Assembly: GCA_017532725.1 (NCBI GenBank)
Contig: JAFXIZ010000013.1
Location: forward strand, 1 to 41,313
From: Bacteroidaceae bacterium
Lineage (GTDB): Bacteria; Bacteroidota; Bacteroidia; Bacteroidales; Barnesiellaceae_A
Direction of reading: 5' to 3'
DNA length: 41,313 nucleotides
A program made the position numbers and the translations under genes. The stretch's first letter is position 1. Each line of letters begins with the position of its first letter. Below, piece after piece: positions 25,511-32,654 of this stretch. The notes below the pieces were generated by a model, which did no database searches, was not told the DNA's origin, and worked only from the letters and a program-made list of their open reading frames with translations.

Positions 25511-25993
25511 TTATTTCTTGGGGGGATACAACAACTTTTGGCAGTCGATGCGTACGATGCGGTTGGGTGCTTCATCAAGGAGGGGTATCTCTATTACATT
25601 CGATACAACGCGTGCTTCGTAGTAGTTATCGACCATTGTTTGGTATATGTTGACAAACGCCACCAATTGTATTACAACGCGAGTGAAGTGTCCTTCGGGA
25701 AATTCGTTGAGCAGATCGCATATCTCAACATTCATCTCGGCAAAAGATGAAAATCCTTCGCGTGCTATAGCATTGCCTTCTTCATCGATAACTTCGCAAG
25801 CCAATTGCAATGATGCGTAATTCTGCCCACGAGCGCGACCCTCGGGCTTATAGTCGCTACGAACGTAGGGAGTGGGGAACAATCCACGTTCCTCAATGCG
25901 AGCCAATGAATTATTTTCGATACACTGCTCATACACCTCTCGGCCTATTGCACGATATAATTCGTCAAGCGTTATGCTGTAATTGTATGTCAT
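25511..25993 (-). CDS. Hypothetical cytosolic protein, 160 residues
   Basis: It starts MTYNYSITLDELYRAIGREV and has no signal peptide or membrane segment. The middle includes a predicted strand-helix region (ASLQLACEVIDEEGNAI, FAEMNVEICDLLNEFPEGHF) and ends VIEIPLLDEAPNRIVRIDC. It is acidic. No motif or family was recognised. It lies 75 bases after rnc on the same strand, so it may be the last gene of the acpP-fabF-rnc group, and it has a terminator of its own. Confidence 0.7.
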   Translation of the reverse strand: MTYNYSITLDELYRAIGREVYEQCIENNSLARIEERGLFPTPYVRSDYKPEGRARGQNYASLQLACEVIDEEGNAIAREGFSSFAEMNVEICDLLNEFPEGHFTRVVIQLVAFVNIYQTMVDNYYEARVVSNVIEIPLLDEAPNRIVRIDCQKLLYPPKK

Positions 25994-26068
25994 ATCTCAT
26001 TTCTCAATTTGATGGCGAAGTTACTTATTAAAACCGAATAAACCTATTTTATAGGTCAAAATATTGCG

Positions 26069-26875
26069 TTATTCCACGCTTGAGCCCCCGCTTGAGTCTT
26101 TTTCTTCGCTTGTTTGATTGAGTTTCTCTGTCAATTCGGTTGCGAGGTGTTTGCGCTTTTTAATCTGTGTATAGGCTTGGTGTGCAGCCTCTTGTTGTGC
26201 CTCTTTTTTGGTGTAACCGTTGCCTTCGCCCAGTGTTGTGTCAACAATGGTAACGTGTGCGTGGAAGATGGGGTTGTTGTGCTCGTCGTTGGTAATGGAA
26301 TCTACCTCAAATTGATAGGGTAGGTGGTAGTGCTGACACCATTCGATAAGGCGCGACTTGTAGTTGGCCTCCTGTTGCACCAATTGATTTATATCGATGT
26401 TCTGTTTGATGATTCTCTCTTCCACTATTTTACGGCATTTGTCAAATCCTTGGTCGAGGTATATGGCACCAATGAGTGCCTCCAAGGCATTGCCGTATGT
26501 GTGGTTGTTGTGGGTAGGTGTGTGGGATGCTGTTTCTACCATTTTGTCCAAGCCCAACTTTGTTGCAATGAGGTCGAGCGTTTCGCGTTTTACTATCTTT
26601 GAGCGTGTCTTTGACAAAAAGCCTTCGCGCTTGGAGTGATAGGTTTGGTATATGATGTCCGACACGACTGCGCTGAGAATGGCGTCGCCGAGAAATTCCA
26701 ACCTCTCGTTGTCGCCTTTCTGCCCCGATGAGTGGCTTGCCGAGCGATGTCGGCAGGCTTGTTGAAACAGCGATATGTTGTTGGGGCAAAATCCCAACAT
26801 TTGGTAAAAAGTACGATAAGGCTCTTTACGAGCAGTCGTAAAGAGCCTTATCGTTTTATAAATTCTTTGAATCAC
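26069..26875 (-). CDS. rnc: Ribonuclease III
   Basis: This 268-residue double-stranded-RNA endonuclease processes rRNA and mRNA. The signature NERLEFLGD is at 56-64 (E60, D64) and the second acidic site is GNALEALIG (E132). The dsRNA-binding domain covers about 170-235, and the acidic Ser-rich C-terminal tail is extra. The start is GTG at 26875, five bases after the fabF stop. Residues 8-25 resemble the N-terminal extension of Bacteroides RNase III, which supports this start over the ATG at 26797. A perfect 19-bp inverted repeat covers codons 8-21. Confidence 0.93.
   Translation of the reverse strand: MIQRIYKTIRLFTTARKEPYRTFYQMLGFCPNNISLFQQACRHRSASHSSGQKGDNERLEFLGDAILSAVVSDIIYQTYHSKREGFLSKTRSKIVKRETLDLIATKLGLDKMVETASHTPTHNNHTYGNALEALIGAIYLDQGFDKCRKIVEERIIKQNIDINQLVQQEANYKSRLIEWCQHYHLPYQFEVDSITNDEHNNPIFHAHVTIVDTTLGEGNGYTKKEAQQEAAHQAYTQIKKRKHLATELTEKLNQTSEEKDSSGGSSVE
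26813..26854 (-). repeat. Perfect 19-bp inverted repeat inside the start of rnc
   Basis: 26836-26854 pairs with 26813-26831 without mismatch around a four-base loop (26832-26835). It is read as sense codons for IRLFTTARKEPYR and is followed on the minus strand by TACTTTTTACC. It could be an intragenic attenuator or terminator, or a substrate for RNase III itself. Confidence 0.85.
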
Positions 26876-26880
26876 GTTGA

Positions 26881-28143
26881 TTACTCAAATTTTCTCAAGA
26901 TAACACAAGCGTTGTGTCCACCGAAACCGAATGTATTTGACATAGCGGCTTTGATTTCGCGCTTTTGTGCTTTGTTAAATGTAAAGTTGAGGTTGTAATC
27001 AATTTCGGGGTCGTTGTCGCCCTCTTCGTGATTGATTGTTGGTGGAACAATGCCTGTTTCCATAGCCTTGATACATAGTACTGCCTCTAATGCACCGGCT
27101 GCACCCAATAAGTGACCGGTCATAGACTTGGTAGAACTGATATTGAGTTTGTAGGCGTGCTCGCCAAACACTTCTTTGATGGCTTTTATTTCCGAAATGT
27201 CACCTACAGGGGTAGATGTGCCGTGAGTGTTTATGTAGTCAATATCTTCGGGCTTCATATTGGCATCTTCCAAGGCGTTGCGCATAACCAATTTGGCACC
27301 CAAGCCTTCGGGGTGGGTTGCTGTCAAGTGGTATGCATCGGCGGCAAGACCTCCTCCTGCAATCTCTGCATAGATTCTTGCGCCACGAGCCAAGGCGTGT
27401 TCCAATTCCTCTAAAATCAAACAGTTGCCACCTTCACCCATTACAAAACCATCGCGCGAGCCACTGAAGGGGCGTGATGCTGTTTGGGGTGAGTCATTGC
27501 GTGTAGAGAGAGCGTGCATTGAGTTGAAACCTCCTACACCTGCTGCGTAGATTGCGGCTTCGGCACCACCCGATATGATTACATCGGCTTTACCCAAACG
27601 GATGTAATTGTAGGCGTCTATCAAGGCGTGGTTGGACGATGCACAAGCCGAAACGGTACCGAAGTTGGGGCCGTGGAATCCGTAAATCATAGAGATTTGT
27701 CCTGCTGCGATGTCGGCTATCATCTTGGGGATGAAGAATGGACTGTAGCGAGGACCTCTATCGGGATTCTTGGCGTAGTTGGATACCTCTTGTTCGAATG
27801 TACCCAAACCACCAATACCGGCTGCAAATATTACACCGGCACGTTCGCGATTTATTTTCTCTACATCAATGCCCGAGTCGGTCATTGCCTCCTTGACTGC
27901 GGCTATGGCATATTGCGCATACAAATCGAGTTTGCGCACTTCTTTGATGTTGTCAAAGTAGTTGAGCGGCTCGAAATTTTTTACCTCGCAGGCAAATTGA
28001 GTCTTAAACTCGCTGGCATCAAAATGAGTAATGGGTCCGGCTCCACTTACTCCATTGACTGCAGCCTCCCAAGTTTCGGTTACGCTGTTGCCGAGTGGGG
28101 TAATTGAACCCAGACCGGTTACTACTACTCTTTTAAGCTCCAT
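26881..28143 (-). CDS. fabF: Beta-ketoacyl-ACP synthase II
   Basis: This 420-residue enzyme elongates acyl-ACP with malonyl-ACP. It has the thiolase fold with catalytic C167 (SACASSNHAL), H307 (NTHGTSTPVGD) and H344 (SMTGHLLGAAG). It starts MELKRVVVTGLGSITPLGNS. The order acpP (3-base gap), fabF, rnc is the standard Bacteroidales arrangement, and all three are driven by the promoter at 28444-28474. Confidence 0.97.
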   Translation of the reverse strand: MELKRVVVTGLGSITPLGNSVTETWEAAVNGVSGAGPITHFDASEFKTQFACEVKNFEPLNYFDNIKEVRKLDLYAQYAIAAVKEAMTDSGIDVEKINRERAGVIFAAGIGGLGTFEQEVSNYAKNPDRGPRYSPFFIPKMIADIAAGQISMIYGFHGPNFGTVSACASSNHALIDAYNYIRLGKADVIISGGAEAAIYAAGVGGFNSMHALSTRNDSPQTASRPFSGSRDGFVMGEGGNCLILEELEHALARGARIYAEIAGGGLAADAYHLTATHPEGLGAKLVMRNALEDANMKPEDIDYINTHGTSTPVGDISEIKAIKEVFGEHAYKLNISSTKSMTGHLLGAAGALEAVLCIKAMETGIVPPTINHEEGDNDPEIDYNLNFTFNKAQKREIKAAMSNTFGFGGHNACVILRKFE

Positions 28144-28146
28144 AAA

Positions 28147-28389
28147 TTATTTCTCAGCAAGGGCTTTTTCGATGTGTTCGATAGCCTCGCCTACAGTTGT
28201 AATCTTTTCAGCTTCTTCATCGGGTATTTTGATATCGAAAGTATTTTCGAAATCCATAATCATCTCAACTGTATCGAGTGAATCGGCACCCAAATCATTT
28301 GTAAAGCTAGCTTCGTTTGTAACAGCAGACTCGGGACGACCCAAACGCTCTGCGATGATTGATTTTACTTTTACTGCAACTTCAGACAT
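28147..28389 (-). CDS. acpP: Acyl carrier protein
   Basis: This 80-residue protein carries the growing fatty acyl chain on the 4'-phosphopantetheine attached to S37 in [15 protein letters not shown]. It is acidic and helical with the normal bacterial length. The start is ATG 28389 ([11 protein letters not shown]); the longer in-frame reading from 28446 would begin in the promoter. It leads the acpP-fabF-rnc unit. Confidence 0.97.
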   Translation of the reverse strand: MSEVAVKVKSIIAERLGRPESAVTNEASFTNDLGADSLDTVEMIMDFENTFDIKIPDEEAEKITTVGEAIEHIEKALAEK

Positions 28390-28443
28390 AGTTTTTCTTT
28401 TTAAATGTGAATTAATAAGAAGTTTTTCCGCAAAAATGCTGTG

Positions 28444-28474
28444 CAAAGTAAGCCATTTTGTACTACTTATGCAA
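28444..28474 (-). promoter_or_regulatory. acpP-fabF-rnc promoter
   Basis: TTG (28474-28472), a 20-base spacer and TTACTTTG (28451-28444), one mismatch from TAnnTTTG. The leader is about 48 bases. Confidence 0.55.
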
Positions 28475-28562
28475 CTTTAGCCGTAAGAAAGTGTTTTTTT
28501 ATGCACATTCGCGCAATTCGTGTGCATATTTTATAACATATTTTTCTGTGTTCGGCTTGTTC

Positions 28563-29315
28563 TTATTGTTCCTCGCTCGACTCGGCAGGTGTGTTGATGG
28601 CTTGTTTGTAGTTGGTGATGTTGGCTGTTTCTTCGGGCAACTCTTCTACCGAAAGGGGCTTGTTGTTGAATAGGTAGTTGCCACAAAGTGTTTCGCCGTC
28701 GGTGGTTTGGTACTCGGCATAGTAGGCGAGGGCTAATACTTCATTCTTGTCGCGTCCGTCGTAGGCTGCATAGAGGGGGTGCTGCGCTACCCAATCGTTG
28801 GCACCTTGTTGCAAGAATTGCTCGTAGTCGGCCTTGAGGTTTTCGGCATCGCGTGTGAATGAGTAACTGCGACGACGGTCGAACTCGAGGTATTCCTCGT
28901 GGTTTGAAGGGAGTTTCTCGGCTGCCTTCAAGTAGCCTTCTATTTTGTTTTTGTATTTAATATCGTTGCCATATTTGCGCTTGGCATCGTTATATTTCTT
29001 CATATAGTCCTCGTGGCGAAGGAGGTTGGCCTTTTCATCTTTTTCACAATCTGCTTGTTTCTCTTCCCACGCTTGTTTCTTGCCGGCAAGGATGTCGCTA
29101 TACTCTTGTGACAGCGTGTGGTTGAGGTACTCCAAACTGTCGTTTACAGTTACGTTTTGTATGAGTCGGAGGGTGATGCCATCCTGCGCAATTTTTTGTT
29201 GGTAGTTGTTTTCTACATAGTCGGTGAGTGCATCTTTGTAATCTTGTTCGGTGAGTTGTGATGAGCAAGAGCACAATAAAATTGCAGCAAATGTAATGAT
29301 TGATAATCTTTTCAT
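28563..29315 (-). CDS. Predicted lipoprotein of unknown function
   Basis: This 250-residue protein has a lipobox near residue 17 (MKRLSIITFAAILLCSCSS). The rest is charged and helical with many Lys, Glu and Asp residues and a possible coiled coil (KKQAWEEKQADCEKDEK). The C-terminal 60 residues contain AYYAEYQTTDGETLCGNYL. No known family was recognised. It is divergent from the HAD gene and has a TAGTTTTG element 38 bases upstream (29360-29353). Confidence 0.75.
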   Translation of the reverse strand: MKRLSIITFAAILLCSCSSQLTEQDYKDALTDYVENNYQQKIAQDGITLRLIQNVTVNDSLEYLNHTLSQEYSDILAGKKQAWEEKQADCEKDEKANLLRHEDYMKKYNDAKRKYGNDIKYKNKIEGYLKAAEKLPSNHEEYLEFDRRRSYSFTRDAENLKADYEQFLQQGANDWVAQHPLYAAYDGRDKNEVLALAYYAEYQTTDGETLCGNYLFNNKPLSVEELPEETANITNYKQAINTPAESSEEQ

Positions 29316-29352
29316 AAGTGTAGTAATTAAGTTGTGTTTGAATATTGTGGTG

Positions 29353-29360
29353 CAAAACTA
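29353..29360 (-). promoter_or_regulatory. TAnnTTTG element of the lipoprotein gene
   Basis: TAGTTTTG on the minus strand. The nearest TTG is 23 bases upstream, slightly long. It is back to back with the element at 29403 for the plus-strand gene. Confidence 0.45.
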
Positions 29361-29402
29361 CGGTTTTTATTTGAATTAAGGTGCAAAACGACCAAAACTT
29401 TG

Positions 29403-29410
29403 TATTTTTG
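29403..29410 (+). promoter_or_regulatory. TAnnTTTG element of the HAD-aroB pair
   Basis: TATTTTTG, 36 bases before the HAD ATG. No TTG at normal spacing. Confidence 0.4.
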
Positions 29411-29446
29411 TGCCGTTGTACGGTATTTATATAAATGTATATATAG

Positions 29447-30190
29447 ATGGATATAGAAAAAACTGTAAGAAGGTATATCGAACGTGTGGGCTGTGCATCT
29501 ATGAGTTGCAAGGCGGCATTGATAGATATGGATGGTGTGTTGTATGATTCTATGCCCAATCACGTCGAGGCTTGGTATCGAACGATAGCCCCTCTGGGTA
29601 TCGATTGCTGTCGCGAGGAGTTTTTTCTATTGGAGGGTAGTACGCGTACACGCACTATCAACCTGCTGTTTAATAGGGCGTATGGTCACGATGCACCCGA
29701 GGAGGTGTCGTTGGCGTTGTATGCCGAGAAGGTGAGGCAGTTTCGCTTGTTGGATGCTGTCGAGCCTATGCCGGGTGCCGATGCTGTGATAGATATATTG
29801 TTGTCGCACAATGTACGAACGGTGTTGGTTACGGGGTCGAGTCAAGGCACATTGCTTGAGTGCTTGGATGATGACTATCCACGGGCTTTCAATGTGCCGT
29901 ATCGTATTACGGGTGAGGATGTGAAGAATGGCAAGCCGTCGCCCGAGCCTTATTTGATGGGGTTGCAACGAGCCGAGGTGTTGCCCAATGAGGCTATTGT
30001 TATAGAGAATGCACCGTTGGGGGTAGAAGCCGGTGTTGCTGCCGGTGTCTTTACGGTGGCTGTCAATACGGGGCCTATTCCTCCCCAAGCACTATATGAT
30101 GCCGGTGCCGATATTGTGTTCGACTCAATGTCGCATTTTGCCACGCACCTGCCACAGTTGATTGATGCTATTAATACCGTAAAACTATGA
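29447..30190 (+). CDS. HAD family phosphatase, beta-phosphoglucomutase-like
   Basis: This 247-residue cytosolic enzyme has motif I ALIDMDGVLYDS (nucleophile D27, acid D29), motif II LVTGSSQ, motif III K in KNGKPSPEPY and motif IV IVIENAPLGVEAG. The 18-residue N-terminal segment before motif I (MDIEKTVRRYIERVG) occurs in Bacteroides homologues, so the first ATG is kept. A helical cap between motifs I and II places it in the subfamily I of sugar-phosphate phosphatases; substrate unknown. Its stop overlaps the aroB start (ATGA), so the two are translationally coupled. Confidence 0.88.
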   Translation: MDIEKTVRRYIERVGCASMSCKAALIDMDGVLYDSMPNHVEAWYRTIAPLGIDCCREEFFLLEGSTRTRTINLLFNRAYGHDAPEEVSLALYAEKVRQFRLLDAVEPMPGADAVIDILLSHNVRTVLVTGSSQGTLLECLDDDYPRAFNVPYRITGEDVKNGKPSPEPYLMGLQRAEVLPNEAIVIENAPLGVEAGVAAGVFTVAVNTGPIPPQALYDAGADIVFDSMSHFATHLPQLIDAINTVKL

Positions 30191-31242
30191 AACAACAACT
30201 TATATATACCAACCATATCGATGAGGCTATCGAACAAGTGTGTTCGACCATTGAGTACGATCGTTGCTTTGTCTTGTGTGATGAGAATAGTAGCCGATGC
30301 GTTTTGCCTCTATTGTCATCGCCTCGCATCGATAGTGCTTCTGTTATTACAATGCCTGTGGGCGAGGAGAATAAGAGTATTGATACGTTGTCAATGGTGT
30401 GGAACGCATTGAGCGAGCAGGGTGCTACGCGACATTCGTTGCTTATTAATATAGGTGGTGGCGTGGTTACCGACTTGGGTGGATTTGCTGCTGCAACATT
30501 CAAACGTGGTATCGCTTGCGTGAATATACCTACTACCTTGTTGGCTGCTGTAGATGCTGCTGTGGGTGGCAAAACGGGTATTAACTTTGCCGGACTTAAA
30601 AATGAAGTGGGCGCATTTGCCGAGGCGCGTGCTGTGATTATATCGACACGTTTTTTCTCGACGTTATCGCACGAGGAGTTGCTGTCGGGGTTTGCCGAGA
30701 TGATAAAACACGCCTTGATAGATGGCGAGGCGCACTATAATGAGTTGCTTGCGTGTGGCATTGCCCGATGCGATGGCGAGGCCTTTATGTCGTTGCTGCA
30801 ACGTTCGGTCGAGGTGAAACGTCGCATTGTGGAGCAAGACCCTCACGAAGGAGGCCTACGAAAGAGTCTTAATCTTGGACATACGTTGGCGCACGCCATC
30901 GAGAGTCACGCCCTTGCGCATAATCGCCCTGTTCCTCACGGCTATGCTGTGGCTTGGGGCTTGGTGTGTGCCTTGATATTGTCGCATAGGTTATATCAGT
31001 TCCCTTCATCGATAATCTATGACTTGGCTCGTTATGTGTACAATCAATATGGGGCGTATGCCATAACTTGTGATGATTATGATGAGATATTGCAATATAT
31101 GCAACGCGATAAGAAGAACAAAGGCGAGCATATCAACTTTACTTTATTGCGCAATATTGGCGATTGTGTGGTAAATATAAGTGTGGAAAGAAAAGAAATA
31201 GAAATTGCACTTGATTTTTATCGCGACCTTTTTTATTTGTAA
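30187..31242 (+). CDS. aroB: 3-dehydroquinate synthase
   Basis: This 351-residue enzyme makes 3-dehydroquinate from DAHP in the shikimate pathway. The NAD-binding GGGVVTDLGGF is at 90-100, and VDAAVGGKTGINF at 122-134 lies in the active site. Zinc ligands are expected in GFAEMIKHALI (Glu), LNLGHTLAHAIE (His) and VPHGYAVAWG (His). It overlaps the HAD gene by four bases and has no visible terminator of its own. Confidence 0.95.
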   Translation: MKQQLIYTNHIDEAIEQVCSTIEYDRCFVLCDENSSRCVLPLLSSPRIDSASVITMPVGEENKSIDTLSMVWNALSEQGATRHSLLINIGGGVVTDLGGFAAATFKRGIACVNIPTTLLAAVDAAVGGKTGINFAGLKNEVGAFAEARAVIISTRFFSTLSHEELLSGFAEMIKHALIDGEAHYNELLACGIARCDGEAFMSLLQRSVEVKRRIVEQDPHEGGLRKSLNLGHTLAHAIESHALAHNRPVPHGYAVAWGLVCALILSHRLYQFPSSIIYDLARYVYNQYGAYAITCDDYDEILQYMQRDKKNKGEHINFTLLRNIGDCVVNISVERKEIEIALDFYRDLFYL

Positions 31243-31298
31243 ATGAGGTGGTTAACAATTTTGATGCAAAAAAGTTGAAAATTTTTTATCAAAAACGC

Positions 31299-31330
31299 TT
31301 GTTTATAATATAAAAAGCACTACCTTTGCA
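31299..31330 (+). promoter_or_regulatory. tRNA-Pro promoter
   Basis: TTG (31299-31301), a 21-base spacer and TACCTTTG (31323-31330). The surrounding CACTACCTTTGCATC is identical to the promoter of tRNA-Asp. Confidence 0.7.
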
Positions 31331-31345
31331 TCACCTTTTCAGACG

Positions 31346-31420
31346 GGGTGTAGCTCAGCCCGGTTAGAGTACACGTCTGGGGGGCGTGTTGTCGCTGGTT
31401 CGAATCCAGTCACCCCGACC
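31346..31420 (+). tRNA. tRNA-Pro (GGG)
   Basis: A 75-nt cloverleaf has a seven-pair acceptor stem (CGGGGTG with CACCCCG), a D arm, an anticodon loop CTGGGGG with anticodon GGG, and a T arm GGTTCGAATCC. The discriminator is A and CCA is not fully encoded. A hairpin terminator follows. Confidence 0.93.
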
Positions 31421-31426
31421 GAGCAA

Positions 31427-31459
31427 AACAGCCACTTGCATAGCAGGTGGCTGTTTTTG
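31427..31459 (+). terminator. Terminator of tRNA-Pro
   Basis: A 13-bp stem with one G-U pair and a three-base loop (left arm near AACAGCCAC, right arm GGTGGCTGTT) is followed by TTTT. Confidence 0.8.
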
Positions 31460-31533
31460 TATGCTATATCGTGAGGCGTCCATTGCCATCTCTGTTTGTA
31501 TGCTATATCGCGAGGTGTCCACTGCCACCACCT
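31456..31533 (+). repeat. Two-copy 39-bp tandem repeat after tRNA-Pro
   Basis: Units 31456-31494 and 31495-31533 share their first 16 bases exactly and 29 of the first 32, all three differences being C/T transitions. No function is apparent. Confidence 0.6.
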
Positions 31534-31603
31534 CTGCTCTCCTGCTCGGCGAGGTGGAGAATAGTGTGGAATTTTGTATCCTCTTCTTATCTCGGCTCTT
31601 CTA

Positions 31604-31644
31604 AACAAAAAAGAAACTGTGCCAAAATTTTCATCTTGACACAG
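31604..31644 (-). terminator. Terminator of the PBP1A-CaCA unit
   Basis: A 9-bp stem with one G-U pair (31636-31644 with 31617-31625) is followed on the minus strand by TTTCTTTTTTGTT. The stem contains CTGTGTCAA. Confidence 0.75.
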
Positions 31645-31670
31645 CCTCGTTTATGTCTATATTTGTTATC

Positions 31671-32636
31671 CTATCGCATCAGGAGCGATACTATATAGGC
31701 AATGTATAGCAGTACGAATATAACGCCCTCGGCGCGATCTAATTCGTTACGACGGAATGTAAATGCTGTAATGGCTATTATTAATGATGCAGCAACGAGT
31801 ATAACGAGGTCGAGGGGTAGTATGTCGCCCATTTGTAGGGGCGATACTGTGGCGCAAGTACCGAGTATAAGGAAGATGTTTGATATATTCGATCCTATCA
31901 CATTACCAAGTGCCAACTGACCCTTGTTCTTGGCTGCAGCAATTACGCAGGTTATCAATTCGGGCATTGATGTACCACCGGCCATCAATGTTACGGCGAT
32001 AACGGCCTCGGACATACCCATATCGCGAGCAAATATTACAGCGTATTCGAGGAAGAGGTCGCCGCCGTAAATGAGTCCGGCAAGACCACCGGCAATCATC
32101 AGGAGTTCGATCCATATAGGGTGTTTCTTTTCGGGTGTTTTTTCGGTTGTCTGCTGTGTTTCGGGCGATTCATCGCGCTTGGCTGTAGCAAATGAATATA
32201 CCATAAACACTACAAAGAAACATAGTAAGAGCAAGCCTTCGCTGCGCGAAATGCTGCCACTCTCGCCATTGAGCCATATATCAAGGCCGCAAATTGCCAA
32301 TACAACGGCTGCTAATAGCCCGAAGGGAATGTCGCGCGACAGTGTATTATGCTCGATGCGTATAGGGCGTATAAGGGCTGTTATGCCCAATATCATCAAG
32401 GTGTTAAATAAGTTTGAACCTAATACATTACCTATGGCCATATCGGTTTTTCCGTTGATTGTCGATATGAGGCTGATAACGAGTTCGGGTGCTGATGTGC
32501 CTATTGCAATGATAGTAAGACCTATTACAAACTCTGAAATGCCAAATCTCTTGGCTACAGCCGAAGAACCTTCGGTCAGATAATTGGCTCCGACAAGCAG
32601 TAGTGCCAAGCCGATAATCATTAATAATACTGTCAT
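31671..32636 (-). CDS. Sodium/calcium exchanger-like antiporter (CaCA, YrbG type)
   Basis: This 321-residue inner-membrane protein has about ten helices in two inverted halves. Each half carries the CaCA alpha motif: AIGTSAPELVISLIS with GNVLGSNLFN in the first, and AGGTSMPELITCVIA with GNVIGSNISN in the second. These bind cation in known members. The loop between them is polar (AKRDESPETQQTTEKTPEKKH). It lies 18 bases after the PBP1A gene on the same strand, so the two are probably cotranscribed, and the terminator follows. Confidence 0.9.
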   Translation of the reverse strand: MTVLLMIIGLALLLVGANYLTEGSSAVAKRFGISEFVIGLTIIAIGTSAPELVISLISTINGKTDMAIGNVLGSNLFNTLMILGITALIRPIRIEHNTLSRDIPFGLLAAVVLAICGLDIWLNGESGSISRSEGLLLLCFFVVFMVYSFATAKRDESPETQQTTEKTPEKKHPIWIELLMIAGGLAGLIYGGDLFLEYAVIFARDMGMSEAVIAVTLMAGGTSMPELITCVIAAAKNKGQLALGNVIGSNISNIFLILGTCATVSPLQMGDILPLDLVILVAASLIIAITAFTFRRNELDRAEGVIFVLLYIAYIVSLLMR

Positions 32637-32654
32637 ATCAATCTACTATTTATT

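Noticed and set aside
26797..26875. Shorter rnc starting at ATG 26797, leaving the hairpin noncoding
   Set aside because: The residues before it resemble the N-terminus of Bacteroides RNase III and the GTG is five bases after fabF; kept as an alternative, not as the main call.
31339..31608. 89-residue minus-strand frame containing VTGFEPATTRPP
   Set aside because: It is the antisense of tRNA-Pro; this type of text is a known false hypothetical protein in annotations.
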